Part shown: positions 48,610 through 60,603 of the stretch, one piece after another
Layout: each line of letters starts with the position of its first letter
How positions within the stretch are numbered: position 1 is the first letter of the stretch
Assembly: GCA_009746045.1 (NCBI GenBank)
Contig: RPFO01000256.1
Coordinates: forward strand, 1,016,429-1,080,428
Direction of reading: 5' to 3'
Length of the DNA stretch: 64,000 nt
DNA from: Mesostigma viride
Taxonomy: Eukaryota > Streptophyta > Mesostigmatophyceae > Mesostigmatales > Mesostigmataceae
Position numbers and translations under genes: made by a program
Notes under the pieces: generated by a model
What the model saw: the letters and a program-made list of their open reading frames with translations, nothing else
Told to the model about the DNA's origin: nothing
Databases searched by the model: none

Positions 48610-49864
48610 TGCGGTCTCAGGGGTGGGGGATGCCGCGGGAGGCACGGGGGTCATGGGGGGGAGCGCTACGCTGTGGGGGAAGGGTGGAGGGGGGGAATTG
48701 TTAGAATGAACCTGGCCAGTGGGGTGTAGAGTGAAACAAGGGAGGGGGATACCTCAAGTGGCGTGGGCATGTGCCCTGCAGTCATGTTCAATAGTGGAGC
48801 TGATGAGGCGAGCATCTCTCTACTTGTATCTTGGAAGTGGCTGCATGCCCAGCGTGGCAGCAGCAGGTAGTCGGCAGTAGGGCATGCGGCAATTGAGCAA
48901 CCGACCCGAGGGGGGAGGCTTCAATTGTTGGCATCAAGGCAATGTCCATGGGGTCGTGCTGAAACGCTGCGGAATGAGTATGCCACTGTCTCGTGTGTGG
49001 TCGGAACGTCGATGGCTATGAGTGAGCCACAGGAGCGTGATCGCAGTCCATTCCAGTTGGTTGGTAGGCTGCGGCAGCCCTGCCCGTGCGGCCGGCAATG
49101 AGATGTCCATGCGACCACCAGCTCAGGAGTTATGCTGGATCCTCAATGGTTGTCTCCTTGATATGCTTATCGACACAGTACCCATGCTTGGGTTCGCTTT
49201 GCTGGAGGTTCATCTCTTGGGACTGGTCATCCAGCTGTTGTGGGTGGGCCATGCATGGCCATTCTGTCCAGCGGCCGCTGCTTGAGTTCAGGGTTCCTCC
49301 TTCCCACATGTGGCCCTGCGTAACTGGAGTGTATCAAGGAGACAACCAGCGCAGGCCAGAAATCGGGAGAATCCGGACCATGTATACCCCGTGCAGCATT
49401 GGCACTGTCGAGTCCCCCTAAGGTCCAAACTCCCCAGTCAGCATTGTCGCTGCTGACAATCTAATGTAGGTCTTAGCACGCGAGACAAGAAATCGTATGT
49501 CTGTGGCAAACGGTGCCATAGTAAGTAAGTACTTGCGTGTCATGGGCATGGGCGTGCAACAGAGTACTATGCTAATCTCATTAGAAGCGGTGCCATGTTG
49601 CGTAGCCCAGCAGGACTGGCAGAGCAGAGCAATTGGTTTATGAGAGAAATGCATTGCACGAATTGTTTGATGCGACTGGGGCGAACTCAGTGTAATTTGC
49701 ATGCGGTTCTAACCTGACAGAGCCGGTAACATGTTCTAATAATAAATGGTGAAGAATCCCAGTGCAAGGGGGAGATCACATGCATATGTTGTGATTGCAT
49801 ACATGTCATGAGACCGTTTGTGTTGCATAGTTGTGTACATACATGCATTTGTCGACATAGCAAA
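48610..49864. other. Intergenic, no gene seen
   Basis: It follows the mS35 stop. It contains one copy of the dispersed GAGACAACCAGCGCAGGCCAG repeat at about 49325-49385. Nothing else is supported. Confidence 0.45.
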
Positions 49865-50074
49865 TGCATGCATGCAAAATTTCAGCTATAGCCATCTTTC
49901 CTATATAGCTGATCAACCGGTAAGTATTAATTAATTAATTAACTAATTAGACTCGTGCTCCCGTTGGGGAGTCACGGAGCGTTAACCCCGATGGATGGAT
50001 GGGGACACACAATCCTACCGGTCTAATCTATCTACAACATCAAGCCAACTATTCTAGCAAATTTGCATGCATGC

Positions 50075-50927
50075 TCCGCCTCTTAGACGATGCCGAGGTC
50101 AACTACCCTCCTTCAGGCCGCTTCAAGCTGCTCGGCAGTTGGCTTCCCGACTGCGAGGACGACATGACGACACGGACCGACATGGCGTGGGCGCACCTCC
50201 ATGACCACCGCCGCTGGTGGAGCAATCCCGCCCTACCCCGGATCGTCAAGCGTGACCTCTTCAAGGTCGTCATTCTGACGATCCTGACCTACGGCGCCGA
50301 GACGTGGGCACTGACGCAGGAGCTGGAGCAACGACTCGACAGCGCCGTCACCAAGATGCTGCGCAAGGCCCTTAACATCCCCTTTGGTTTGCACATTAGT
50401 AATGAGGATTTGTACGCTGATTTGCCCTATGTTTCCCACATTATTAGGCACAGGCGCCTGGGCCTAGCTGGGCAACTGGCCCGCACAGATCAGGTAGATA
50501 CCTCAGATAGACTAGCTGGCACCAAGCCCGCCCAGCCTGGGCGATATGTCCTAACCTGGCGTGCCCCCGGCCGCGCGCGGCAGGGCCGCCACCCGTGGAC
50601 ATTTCGATCGTGATAGACTCGGCATGGACATGTGCTACACTAGACGTGACGGGCTCACCCCCGGGCAGCCTCCTGGTTTGTCTGTAATATGGAGGCAGAT
50701 GGTGCGCAAGGATAGATGGCAAGTAGTGATGAAGGAGACCACCCCCAAGCCTGTGGGGGCTCCGCGTGTGACCAAGTATGGCATTCATAGCGATTCGGGC
50801 CGCGGTGCCCACACCCCTGTAACTAGGACCTAGATAGCTTATACCATCCATTCCATCCCATGTTCCCCTCCCACTGAGGACTTATGCTCACGTGATGCAG
50901 TCACGTGTCTATTAATTAATTAATTAA
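50075..50927 (+). pseudogene. 5'-truncated LINE-A copy (end of ORF2 and 3'UTR)
   Basis: It is flanked by the 12-bp duplication TTGCATGCATGC (50063-50074 and 50928-50939). It starts within the RT C-terminal region (LRLLDDAEVNYPPSGRFKLL) and runs past TYGAETWALTQELEQRLDS to the 3' hairpin and ATTAAT tail. The frame shifts near 50610. It is very close to 13490-12891 and 10880-10645. It supplies the uninterrupted sequence that proves the ORF1-only insertion in LINE-A. Confidence 0.9.
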
Positions 50928-51044
50928 TTGCATGCATGCAAAATTTCAGCTATAGCCATCTTTCCTATATAGCTGATCAACCGGTAAGTATTAACTAATT
51001 AATTAAATTCACTAATTAGACTCGTGCTCCCGTTGGGGAGTCCC

Positions 51045-51146
51045 GATGGATGGATGGATGGATGGATGGATGGATGGATGGATGGATGGATGGATGGATG
51101 GATGGATGGATGGATGGATGGATGGATGGATGGATGGATGGATGGG
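51045..51146. repeat. (GATG)n microsatellite, about 25 units
   Basis: A pure tetranucleotide run inside R2. The paralogous R1 has two to three units, so the expansion followed the duplication. Confidence 0.97.
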
Positions 51147-51204
51147 GACACACAATCCTACCGGTCTAACCTATCTACAACATCAAGCCAACTATTCTAA
51201 GCTC

Positions 51205-51660
51205 TCTACCCTAGGGGCTTGACCCTGGCGCAGCAACAACGGCGACGGGAGCTATGGCCGACCTACCTCCAGCTCCGGCAGTCTGACCAAGGCGGGCTGG
51301 CCAGCCGGTGTACTGGAAGGGGGCGGCCATCTACGTCGGCCACAAGCCCTGGCACGCGACCCCCTCGACCACCGCGGCCCGGGCAGCGACCCCAGAAGCC
51401 CCAGCCTAGGGGAATACAGTAGCAGTAGTGTAGAATAGTTAGACAGTGGCCTTGTACATGCCCGCCTACTACAGGCACTATACCAGCTGAGGCCTAGCCT
51501 TTTTAGTCATGTACATGTGTGCCTATGATGAGCCACCCTCCAGATGATGCCTAGCTTTATTTAATTATGCTGTGCCCATGCAGGGAGTAACTCTCTGCTG
51601 AGACGCCATGCCCTAGCTTTTTGGTATAGCTATGCTGATCATCCACTCTCTGATGACGAG
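51205..51660 (+). pseudogene. ORF1-only family fragment (ORF1 end and 3'UTR)
   Basis: It begins in the ORF1 C-terminal domain ([20 protein letters not shown]) and has a one- to two-base frame change after LRQ. It continues through KPW to the stop and then the same 3'UTR blocks as 11330-10900 (CTAGCTTTATTTAATTATGC; ATGCCCTAGC). It is directly followed by the 5'UTR of the next ORF1 copy. Confidence 0.75.
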
Positions 51661-51689
51661 CCACAAGCCACGAGGTAGCCATGGCTGTC

Positions 51690-53155
51690 GGAGCTCATAA
51701 CTTTCACGTTTGAGCACCGAATTTAGTCGTGAATATCACTATCGCTTCGTCTTTCTAAGACGCACATGCTGATATAATTTTCCGAATCTAAAACGCAATA
51801 TATGACGAGCAAACGCCCGTCGACGCAACGCAGTTTGGCGGATGCGCTCGCCTTCGACAATGCGGCAGCTGAGGCTGCCGCTTCGCCAGATCCGGCAGGC
51901 AGCGGTGACACTAGTCGTGCACTGGTGGTCACCCAGCAACCTCCCGGCCTCAATGCCTCGCCATCGGCATCGCCTGACCCTAAACGCGCCCGCCCCGCCG
52001 ACAAAACTGGAGGGCCACGCTGGGCGGAAACACGCTTCTCGGAACCGCGCTTTCGGCCCCAACCTTTCCAGGTCGATGATTACGACTGGACCACCATTTC
52101 TCCGAGTGATGCTATGCATCACATCTTCTTCGGGGACTACGCCTCGCTTTACGACCTGTGCCTCCATCTCCACGCCACTGGACGCCTCCTCGTCACCGAC
52201 GGCCGACGCTGGCACAACATCAGCCAGATGTTCGGGTGTCCCCGCCCCCAACTCCAACACGCCGTCCTCAACTCTCTTCTCCAGAAGTCTGACGGCGAGA
52301 TCTGGGCTCCATCCATCTCCGCCCCCGCATTCCGTTCCATCCTCACGGAAGCCTTTCAGCAGCACGTGACCCCCCTTGCTGCCGACATAGCAGCAAATTA
52401 TCGGCGGCACGCTGACTGCTGAACTTCCTCACATTTCCACCGCCGCCGCCTCCACCTCCACTGCCATTTCCGCCTCCACTGCCGACATCACAGCCCAGCT
52501 CCTCGACCTCGACCACCGCCTTCAAGCCACCGCCAACGCCCTTGAGAGCTTGCATGACACCGCCGGCCTCACCGCCCAGGCGGTGAAGGACATCGCCGCC
52601 CAGCCGGCTCCTGCTGGCCCGGCCGGCGATGCTCCCTCCACCTGGGCGGACTTGCTTAAGCAGCACACCACCTCCACCACCTCCACCATCTCGGCACAAC
52701 TCAAGCAACAAGCCCTCGACCTTCGCGAGGAAGCCGACATCGCCCGGCGCAGCCACAATGTCATCGTCAAGCACTTCGACCAGCAGGCAGGTGAGACCTC
52801 CACGAGCCTTCTTGAGGCATTTAAGCGCGCCATTCTTGCCCCCATGCTACTCACTGGTGAGCTGGACATGTCGGCTGTCCGCCTCCCCCGCGCGCGGGGG
52901 AAGGCTGGCCCGGCACCCGTGCTCCTCACCTTTAAGTACATGGCGGACAAGCTGGCGTTCCTTAAATGCCGCAAGAAGCTCTCGGAGACTCGCTTCACGC
53001 TAGACGACGACTTGACCCTGGCCCAGCAACAACGGCGACGCGAGCTATGGCCGACCTACCTTCAGCTCCGGCAGAGCGCAAGGGGGAAGCCGGTATACTG
53101 GAGGGGGGCGGTCATCCACGTTGACCACAAGCCCTGGCAGCCCCCTGAGTCCTGC
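51690..53155 (+). pseudogene. L1-type ORF1 of a second element, frameshifted and fused to ORF2
   Basis: A 5'UTR with the CGTCTTTCTAAGACG hairpin (51748-51762) precedes ATG 51802 (MTSKRPSTQRSLADALAFDN). The frame breaks at about 52395-52405 and resumes as GGTLTAELPHIS. The C-terminal blocks are [60 protein letters not shown] and VYWRGAVIHVDHKPW. The normal end of ORF1 is missing: at about 53160 it runs without a stop through an AT repeat into the ORF2 region. This is either a true fusion or two elements joined at an AT-rich junction. Confidence 0.7.
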
Positions 53156-53164
53156 CACCTCAGA

Positions 53165-56100
53165 CTAGGAATATATATATTAATTGCCCCGACACCTGCC
53201 TCCCCTGTGCGTGGTCGTGGGTCGCGCGCCGGCTTGGCTGCCTCCTCCAGCGCCCCCCTCCCGGCCGTGGGGGCCGTCCCCGCGCCGGTCTTGTCCTCGG
53301 CTGCCACGAGCCCTGCTGACCGCCCGGCGGCCGGCCCCGCCCTGGGTTCCGCTGCAGCTGTAGTTCCTCTGGCTGAGGGTGCTCCCGACCCCTCCCCCTC
53401 TCGACCCGGGCCGGCCCAACCGGGTGGGCGCACCCCCTCAGATGGCTTCCATTATTGCCAAGTCGATGGTCCCCTTGGTGACCCGTGTGGCGCGCGCCTG
53501 CCCAACCGGAATTCGTTGCTGGTGCACATTCGGGCTTCCCACCCCCACATCACGGAGGCCGCCATGCGCGCCATGGACTGCTACCGCTGCCCGGCAGCCC
53601 ATTGCCAGCGGATTTTTTCGATCCACGGGCGGTACCAGCATGAGCGGCAGTGCCGCCGCCAAACCCCCCAGAACGGCCTGCCCGGCGGCCCGGCGGCCGC
53701 ACCGGCCTCCCGGTCCGGGGCGGCCCCTCGGTCGGCCCCTGCCCCTCCACCGGCATCGCAGGGTACGAGCGATCCGGGGGACCTCTCGGCAGGCTGGGCA
53801 TTCCTGGCCACGCTCCCTTTTGCCGCCTGTGCGCGCAACCCTTGCATGACGCTCCCGGACGTCCCTCACCGCGCCCGGAGCTTGTTTACGCGCTGCGCCC
53901 TGCTTTCCCTGGCCCGGATGCATAGTCACCCTCTCGACGAACTCGGCCACAAGCTGTTTCTCGTCACCCCCCGGCTCCTCTTAGCGCCGTTGGAGCGGGG
54001 CGTGCGTGGCGTACAGGGTGCGGTCATCGCTCGCTGCCGGCGGTTCCTCCTCGGGGATTGGGAAGGGCTGTGGGCGCTGCAGCCTCCGGCCTCCACCCGG
54101 GTGTCGGGGGCCGCCTCCTTTGCCCGGGTGGAAGCTGACGTCATGCGGTTGGTGAAGGTAGGTGAATTGAGCCGGGCCATGCAAAAGCTTGAACTGACCG
54201 CGTTGGCTCCCTCCACTCCCCCGACCCTGCAGGCTTTGCGCGACCTTCACCCCGACGAACCGGCCTTTGCGGTGCCCGCCCCGGCCACCCCCCGCCCCCG
54301 CCTATTGTCCTGGACCTGGACATCTTCACGGCTGTGCTGAAGGATCTGCCGAACGCCTCCTCCACCGGCCCCTCAGGCTGGCGCTACGAGCACCTCTCCG
54401 TGATGGCGGGCCATGGCGGGGCGACCGCACTCTTTGAGGCTGCCGCCGACTTGGCCGCGGGGTCCCTGGCCCCCGCGGCGCGCCCTTGGCTGGCTGGGGC
54501 ACGCCTCATTGCCCTCCTGAAAGACGACGTCCCCCCGCCTGCTGGCCGCGTTCGTCCCATTGCTTGCGGCGAGGTCCTACGCAAGCTGGTGAGTAAGGTC
54601 ATTTGTCGCCAAAAGGCCCCCGAGTTTCGCGCCTACTTCTGCCCCAACCGGAGTGATACTGAGGAGTCCGTCGCGGCCCAGCTTGGCGTCGCCACCAAAG
54701 GGGGCAGCGACATCATCGTGCACACAGTTCAGGCCTACCTCGAGACGCATCCGACCCATGTGGCGCTGAAGGTGGATTGCCACAATGCGTTCAATGCTGT
54801 CACCAAGGCTAGCATCTTTGAGGCCGTCGGCGAGGCGTTCCCTGACCTTCTTGCGTGGACAGCAGCCTGCTACGGCGAACCCACTCAACTCTCCTTCCTC
54901 ATGGAGGATGGGACGTTCGCCGACATCGCTTCCCGCACGGGAACCCAGCAAGGTGACCCCCTCGGCCCCTTTTACCTGTCTGCCCCGCTGCACAAGGCTC
55001 TCCAAGGTGTCCACGCTGCGCACCCGGATGTCGTGCTCCTCGCCTACATGGACGATATCCATGCCCTTGGCCCGGCCGACGCTGTGGTTGCCGCCCTGGC
55101 TGCCCTTGAAGTGGCCATGGCGGCCATCAACCTTCGGCTCACCCTCCCCAAGTGTGCAGTCTTTTCGCCCCAGGGGGACTGCTCTGGCTTCCCCGCGGCT
55201 ATCCCGGGGGCATTGGCGCGGGCGCGTGGTTTCTCGTGCCTGGGCGTCCCTGTGGGTGACCCTGACTACGTCGAAGAGGAGCTCCGGGCCACCGTGGAAC
55301 AGCGCACCCATGTCCTTGAGACTTGGGCGCGCCTCAAGGACCCCCAGACCAAAGGGCTCCTCCTGTGGTTTTGCGCCCACCCGCGGGTGGTTCACTGGCT
55401 CCGTGGCGCTCCCCCCCACTTGGTGCGGCTTGCCGCGGAAGGCCATGACGAGCGCATTCAGGCCGCCTTGCAGGTGCTCCTCCCCGGCCCTAGCCTGCCA
55501 GCTCACTCCATGCGCTTGGCCACCCTCCCCTGCCGCATGGGCGGGTGTGGGCTCACCCGCGCCGCCCGCCTCGCCCCCGCCGCCTTCCTTGGCTCTGTTG
55601 CTCAGGCCTGGGCGGAGATCCGCCGGTTGGTCCCCAGCGCCGTCAGCGCCATTCCCGACTTGGTCACCCCATCCCCCTTCCCCTTTGTGCAGGCTGTGCA
55701 GGATTCTTACCTCGGGATCCAGCAGGCTTGCGACCTCGTCCGCCCCGCTCAGGCCGTCCACCGTCGCCTGCCCCGGGGCACGCCCGGCGTGTCCACTGTC
55801 GTCAGTCCTAGTGTCTTCCCTGCCTGCGTTCATGAAAAACAACAAAAGACCTACGCGGGTATACTACACTGTGCCGACTGGATGGGTCTGCATGCGAGCT
55901 TGAACGATCAGGGGAAGGCTTGGCTTCACTCCGTTTCCCTTGAGGGGAGCGTGGGGTCCGCATTCCTGCGCGCCCTCCCCATGAGCCCTTTGTTCACACT
56001 GGTTCCGGCCCTTTACGCCATCGCTCTCCGCCACCAGCTCTTTGCCCCGCAACCTCTCATCACGGCGGGTGCGTCCTGCGGCAGCTGCGGGCTTGCTCTG

Positions 56101-56904
56101 GATACTACTGGGACGCACTACATCGCGTGCATGGGTGGCCAGCAGAACCAGAACTGGTTCCTCTATCTCCATACCGCTCTCCTCCGGGTGGTGTGTGCCA
56201 TGGTTCGGTCGGTCTTTCCCCACTCCACCATTAAGTGCGAGGACGCGGATGGGGCCGCCCTCTACTCACCCAACCACCGCCCCGACATTACCGTGCTTGA
56301 CTACGACGGGCAGGGTTGCCACCTGCTCATCGATGTCTCCGTGGCTCGGCCGCTTTCCGGTCGCCACATCCTCCGGGCGGCTGTGGATGCCGGCGCTGCT
56401 GCCGCTGTGGCTGAGCGCGACAAGTTTGCCTCCTACGGCAATGTGGGGCCCCACCGGGTCATCCCCTTTGTCCTTGAGGAGTTCGGGGCCATGGGCCCCA
56501 AGACAGCGGAGTTTTTCCACGAGTGCTGCCAGCGCCGTGAAGACCGCCTCGACCTCGAGGGTCAGACCGCCCCGTGGTCGGCCCGCACGTGGTCCTCGTA
56601 TTGGCGGCAGCGTCTGTCACTCGCCCTCACTCGCACCGTGGCTGATGTGTTATTCCGCCGCACCCGGGCCGACTTTGTCGCGACCCATGCGGTCTAGATT
56701 CCTTCCAGGCCTGCATGGTGGGCCGGCAGCGCTGTTGCTGCGTGTAGTTTTGTGATGTATAGTTAGTTGTACCTTGTGCCGCTGGCGTGATCCTTGGATG
56801 TCTGTGTCAGATTACTATTAATTTCTTCAGGGTTATTCTCCCAGTTCTCGGGTTTTTCCTTATGTTGCATGCCTATCTCACCTCCGTAATCTATCATTCT
56901 CAAT
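53165..56904 (+). pseudogene. RLE-type LINE ORF2 (C2H2 fingers, RT, CCHC, restriction-like endonuclease)
   Basis: In order: an Ala/Pro linker; C2H2-type fingers (HYCQVDGPLGDPCGARL with RASHPH, and YRCPAAHCQRIFSIHGRYQH; 53440-53660); and after a frame change near 54290, the RT. The RT has STGPSGWRYEHL, RPIACGEVLRKLV, motif A LKVDCHNAFN (54770), motif B QQGDPLGP (54946) and catalytic YMDD (55044-55055). A CCHC knuckle follows (CGSCGLALDTTGTHYIAC, 56077), then the endonuclease core NHRPDITVLDYDG with HLLIDVSV (56270-56345). ORF2 ends at 56697 and the rest is 3'UTR. Fingers, RT, CCHC and RPD-D define the R2/NeSL/CRE-like architecture. Apart from the frameshift the frame is open for 787 residues. 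Confidence 0.85.
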
Positions 56905-57002
56905 GAATATATATTAATAATATAATTACTTACAGCAGAGTGAAATCACTCAAACCAAAGCAAACGCCCAGCTATAAACCTATATACAGAGCCATGTCAA
57001 AG
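56905..57002 (-). repeat. Extra copy of an RLE LINE 3' tail
   Basis: About 98 bp, nearly identical to 57015-57118, in the same minus orientation (TTACTTACARCAGAGTGAAATC; AACGCCCAGCTATAAACC). It is a tandem 3'-end duplication or a severely truncated insertion. Confidence 0.85.
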
Positions 57003-59945
57003 CTCTATACTAGGAATATATATTAAAAATATAATTACTTACAACAGAGTGAAATCACTCAAACCAGAGCAAACGCCCAGCTATAAACCTATATACAGAG
57101 CCATGTCAAAGCTCTATACTACGATAAGACCAATGGAAACGCCTAACGGGAGGAACCTAATAGCCCTGCTGCACCGCAAAATCAGCCCGCGTACGGCGGA
57201 GCATGATGTCAGCCATGGCCCGAGTCAGCGCCACCGACGAGCGCTGACGCCAATATGACGTCCAGGTCCGCGCCGACCATGGGGCCCGCTGGCCCTCCAG
57301 GTCCAGCCGGTCCTCCCGGAGCCGGCAACACTCCTTGAAGAAGGCGGAGGTCAGGGGCCCCATGGCCCCAAACTCCTCCAGGACAAAGGGCACCACACGA
57401 TGGTGCCCGACGTCGCCGTAGGCCAGGAGCTTGGCCCGCTCCGCCCGGTCCGCCGTGTAACCTGCCGTGAGGGAGGCCCCAGCCACGTGGCTAAGAGCCA
57501 AGGGCCGCGCCACCGAAACGTCAATAAGCAGATGCCGGCCACCCCCCTCAAAGTCCAGCACCACGATGTCAGGCCGGTGGTTGGGGGAATAGAAGGCAGC
57601 GCCATCCGCATCCTCGGACCGGATGTTCGCGTGGGGGAAAACCGACCGAATCATGGCGAGCACCACCGCCAGGAGGACAGTGTGCAAATACAAATACCAA
57701 TTCTGATTCTGTTGGCCCCCCATGCAGGCAAGGTAGTGAGTCCCCGTGGGATCCAGCGGCTGCCCACAGCTACCACAAGGCCGCCCGGCCGGAACAAGAG
57801 GCTGCGGGGCAAATACTAGCTGGTGCCGGAGCGCCACCGCCGGAGTAGTGGCTGGGAGCCAAGGCGAATGGGGGGGCCATGGGAAGAGCACGAAGGTACG
57901 CCGAGCCCACACTCCGCAAGGAAAGCGAGAACAGCCACGCACGTCCCTGGGCGTTGAGGTCCGCGAAAAGAGCAATCCAATCAGCCGTGTGCAGAATACC
58001 CGCGTAGGTTTTCTGGTGTTTATCGATGACGCGAGCAGGGAATGCGGCGGGAGATTGAACGGAGGCGACCGAGGGAGTGCCGCGAGGGAGGTGGCGCTGT
58101 ACCGCCTGAGCGGCACGGACGGGAGAACAGGCCTGCTGGATCTCCGCATAGGCCTCCTGGATGGCGGTGACGAAGGGCAAAGGGCTGCTGGGGTCCAGGA
58201 GGTCAGGCGCTGCCGTTGCCAAAAGGGGCAGGAGCCGGCAGCTTTCCGCCCACGACTGAGCGACGGAGCCCAAAAAGGCTGCTGGGGCCAGCCGGGCGGC
58301 ACGAGTCAGACCGCAGCCACCCATCCGTGCAGGCAGGGAGGCAATGCGAATAGCATGTGGCGGGAGGTCGGGGCCCGGGACCAGCTGCGCCAAGGCCGAC
58401 TGGATGCGTTCGTCGTGGCCCTCGGCGGCCAGCCGGACCTGAGACGGAAGAGCGCCCCGGAGCCAGTGAACAACGCGAGGGTGAGCGCAAAACCACAGAA
58501 GCAGACCCTTGGTCTGCGAATCATGAAGGCGCGCAATCAAGGGCAGTACCTCAGTGCGTGCCTCGAGGGCGGCCCGGAGAGCATCGATGACAAACGCGGG
58601 GTCGCCAACCGGAACGCCGAGGACATCCAACCCATGGAGGCGCTCGTCCCGGCCCAAGAGCTGGGGCGGAAAGCCGGAGCAATCACCTTGGGGCGAGTAC
58701 ACCGCGCACTTGGCAAGGGTCAACTGGAGGTTGATGTCGGCCACCGCGGTCTGCAGTGCCAGCAGAGCCGCGGTGGTGTCCGGCACAGGGCCCAGAAGGT
58801 AGATATCATCCAAGTAGGCCTGAATAGCGACCGCCGGGTGGGCAGCATGGACCGCTTGGAGGCAACCCTGGAGGGGGGCGGCAAAGTACAGGGGTCCCAG
58901 GGGGTCCCCTTGCTGGGTGCCCGACCGCGACAGCAGGCCGCCGCGAGTGCCGTCCTCCATGATGTGAACCAGTTGGCCGGGCTGGCCGTAGCACACGGCT
59001 GTCCAAGCGTACAAGTCCTCGAAGGACTCCATGACGGCCGCAAACATGCTGGCGCGGGACAGACTGTTGAACGCGTTGTGGCAGTCGACCTTGACGACAG
59101 CGTGGGTGGGGTGGGCCTCGAGGTAGGCCTGCACCGAATGGATGAGGATATCCGCCCCGCCTGGAGTCGTCACCCCCAGCTGGGCCGCCACCGAGGTCTC
59201 ACCCGCTGCGAGGGGCGGGCAGAAAAAGGCACGGAGCTCGGGCGCCTTTTGGCGGCAGATCACTTTGCCCACGAGCTTGCGGAGCACCTCACCGCAGGCG
59301 ATCGGGCGCACCTTGCCCTCGGGGGGGGCAAGACACCCTTGAGCAGAGCGAGGAGGCGAGCGCCCGCTAACCACTCGCGCGCAGCGGGAGGAACGCGACC
59401 AGCCGCCAGGTCAGTGAGGGTGTCAAAGAGAATGTCCTCGCCCCCATGCCCCACCAGGACCTCCAAGTGCTCGTAGCGCCAGCCCGACGGCCCGGTAGAG
59501 GAAGCCCGCGGGACCGCACGCATCACCTCCAGGAAGCAGTCGCGGTCCAGCCGGAGGGGGGCCGGCAGGGGGTCCGGCACGGGCAGCTGGAATCCGGGCT
59601 CCGCAGGGTGAAGAGCCTCCAAGGCCGCCAGGGTAGCCGCATGGGCGGGGGCGAGCTTGGCCATTTCCAAGCGGGTCATGGCCCGGCTGAGCTGCCCCTC
59701 GCGGACGAGGCGGATGACGTCGGCGGCCACCCGCTCGAAGTTGACCTCCCCCGACAGCCGGGCCGTGCGCGGGGGCGGCACGCCAAACAGCCCCTCCCAG
59801 TCCCCCTGCAGAAAGCGTCGGCAACGGGCAATAACCGCACCCTGGAGGCCGCGCACACCACGCCCGAGAGGGGTGAGGAGCAGGCGGGGGGTCACCATGT
59901 GCAGTTTAAAGCCCAGCGGGTCGTCCGGAGCGGCGTGCATGCGCC
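57003..59945 (-). pseudogene. 5'-truncated RLE-type LINE, second subfamily
   Basis: ORF2 starts abruptly within the region before the RT (HAAPDDPLGFKLHMVTPRLL). It continues with SSTGPSGWRYEHLEVL, VKVDCHNAFNSLSRAS (motif A), GTQQGDPLGPLYF (motif B) and AYLDDIYLLGPV (motif C, YLDD rather than YMDD). CCHC follows (CGSCGQPLDPTGTHYLAC), then the endonuclease NHRPDIVVLDFEGGGRHLL. Frame changes lie near 59325 (in a run of G) and near 57830. It faces the element at 53165-56904 tail to tail. The proteins are clearly homologous but the 3'UTRs differ. The fragments at 7396 and 19915 belong to this subfamily. Confidence 0.88.
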
Positions 59946-59949
59946 GGAG

Positions 59950-60328
59950 AGAAACGATATATACCAGTAGTGTAGATTAGTAAGGCTTAGCCTAGCATGT
60001 GGCCCACGCGCATGTGCGCCCATAATGGCCCCCATGGATGATGCCTTCAACATTTAGCCATGCTTTGTCTATAATGGGACCCCCATGGATGTTGCATTAA
60101 CCCCTAAATGGTCTGGCTGCCGATTTTCCGCTTAAAACTGAGTAAGAGCCGACACGTCGGCCCCTTCTCGGGGGACCAAATGCCGCGAAAACTATTGAGA
60201 ATTAGGAAACGTTTAGCTGAGAAGATCGAAAGTTTATCATTTTCCTCACAGCATGGTACTAGGGTTTGCATACTTCTGACAAAGTTATAGAGGTGTTCTG
60301 GCCGGTCAAAGTACAAGGGGTCAGGGTA
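59950..60328. other. Short non-coding stretch with ORF1-only 3'UTR-like remnants
   Basis: The part 59965-60100 resembles the ORF1-only 3'UTR (AGTAGTGTAGATTAG, then GATGATGCC). The remainder has no recognised feature. Confidence 0.4.
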
Positions 60329-60600
60329 CAGTCATTCCCGCGTTAAGTTGCGATCGCCCCCTAAAACTTTGCGCCGCAACTTAACGCGGGAACGCAACTT
60401 AACGGTAGAATTAGGCTAGCAGCCGACCACCTCCTCCTCTGACGGACTTCAATACGGCATTCGACAGCTCTCGTCAAGCCTGATCCAGCTGCAGCGTCAA
60501 AGCCGGCCAAAGTCCATTTTCCAGGCCAGATATTTTGGACAAAGGCGGGCAGCAAAACACGCCGTGGGCCGGGCAGCCACGCAGTGAGTGCCTGCGTTTT
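60329..60600. mobile_element. Partial second copy of the TA-flanked transposon
   Basis: TA then CAGTCATTCCCGCGTTAAG starts a copy related to 6440-7385. Just inside is an inverted pair, GCGTTAAGTTGCG and CGCAACTTAACGCG. The interior GACAGCTCTCGTCAAGCCTG matches 6575-6600. I found no matching right end; the big palindrome begins where the copy fades. Confidence 0.6.
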
Positions 60601-60603
60601 ATA

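Larger units (their letters stand above)
49865..51200. repeat. Direct duplication flanking a LINE-A insertion
   Basis: Segment R1 (49865-50062) and segment R2 (50930-51200) share GCATGCATGCAAAATTTCAG, an ACCGGTAAGTATTAA block, the CTCGTGCTCCCGTTGGGGAG hairpin motif and the ending ATCAAGCCAACTATTCTA. R1 has two to three GATG units where R2 has about 25. The LINE-A copy 50075-50927 sits at the junction. Confidence 0.85.

Noticed and set aside
54577-55845. 422-residue minus-strand frame opposite the RT, and a 576-residue plus-strand frame at 57746-59476
   Set aside because: Antisense shadows of GC-rich LINE ORF2 coding sequence, which carries clear RT motifs on the other strand.
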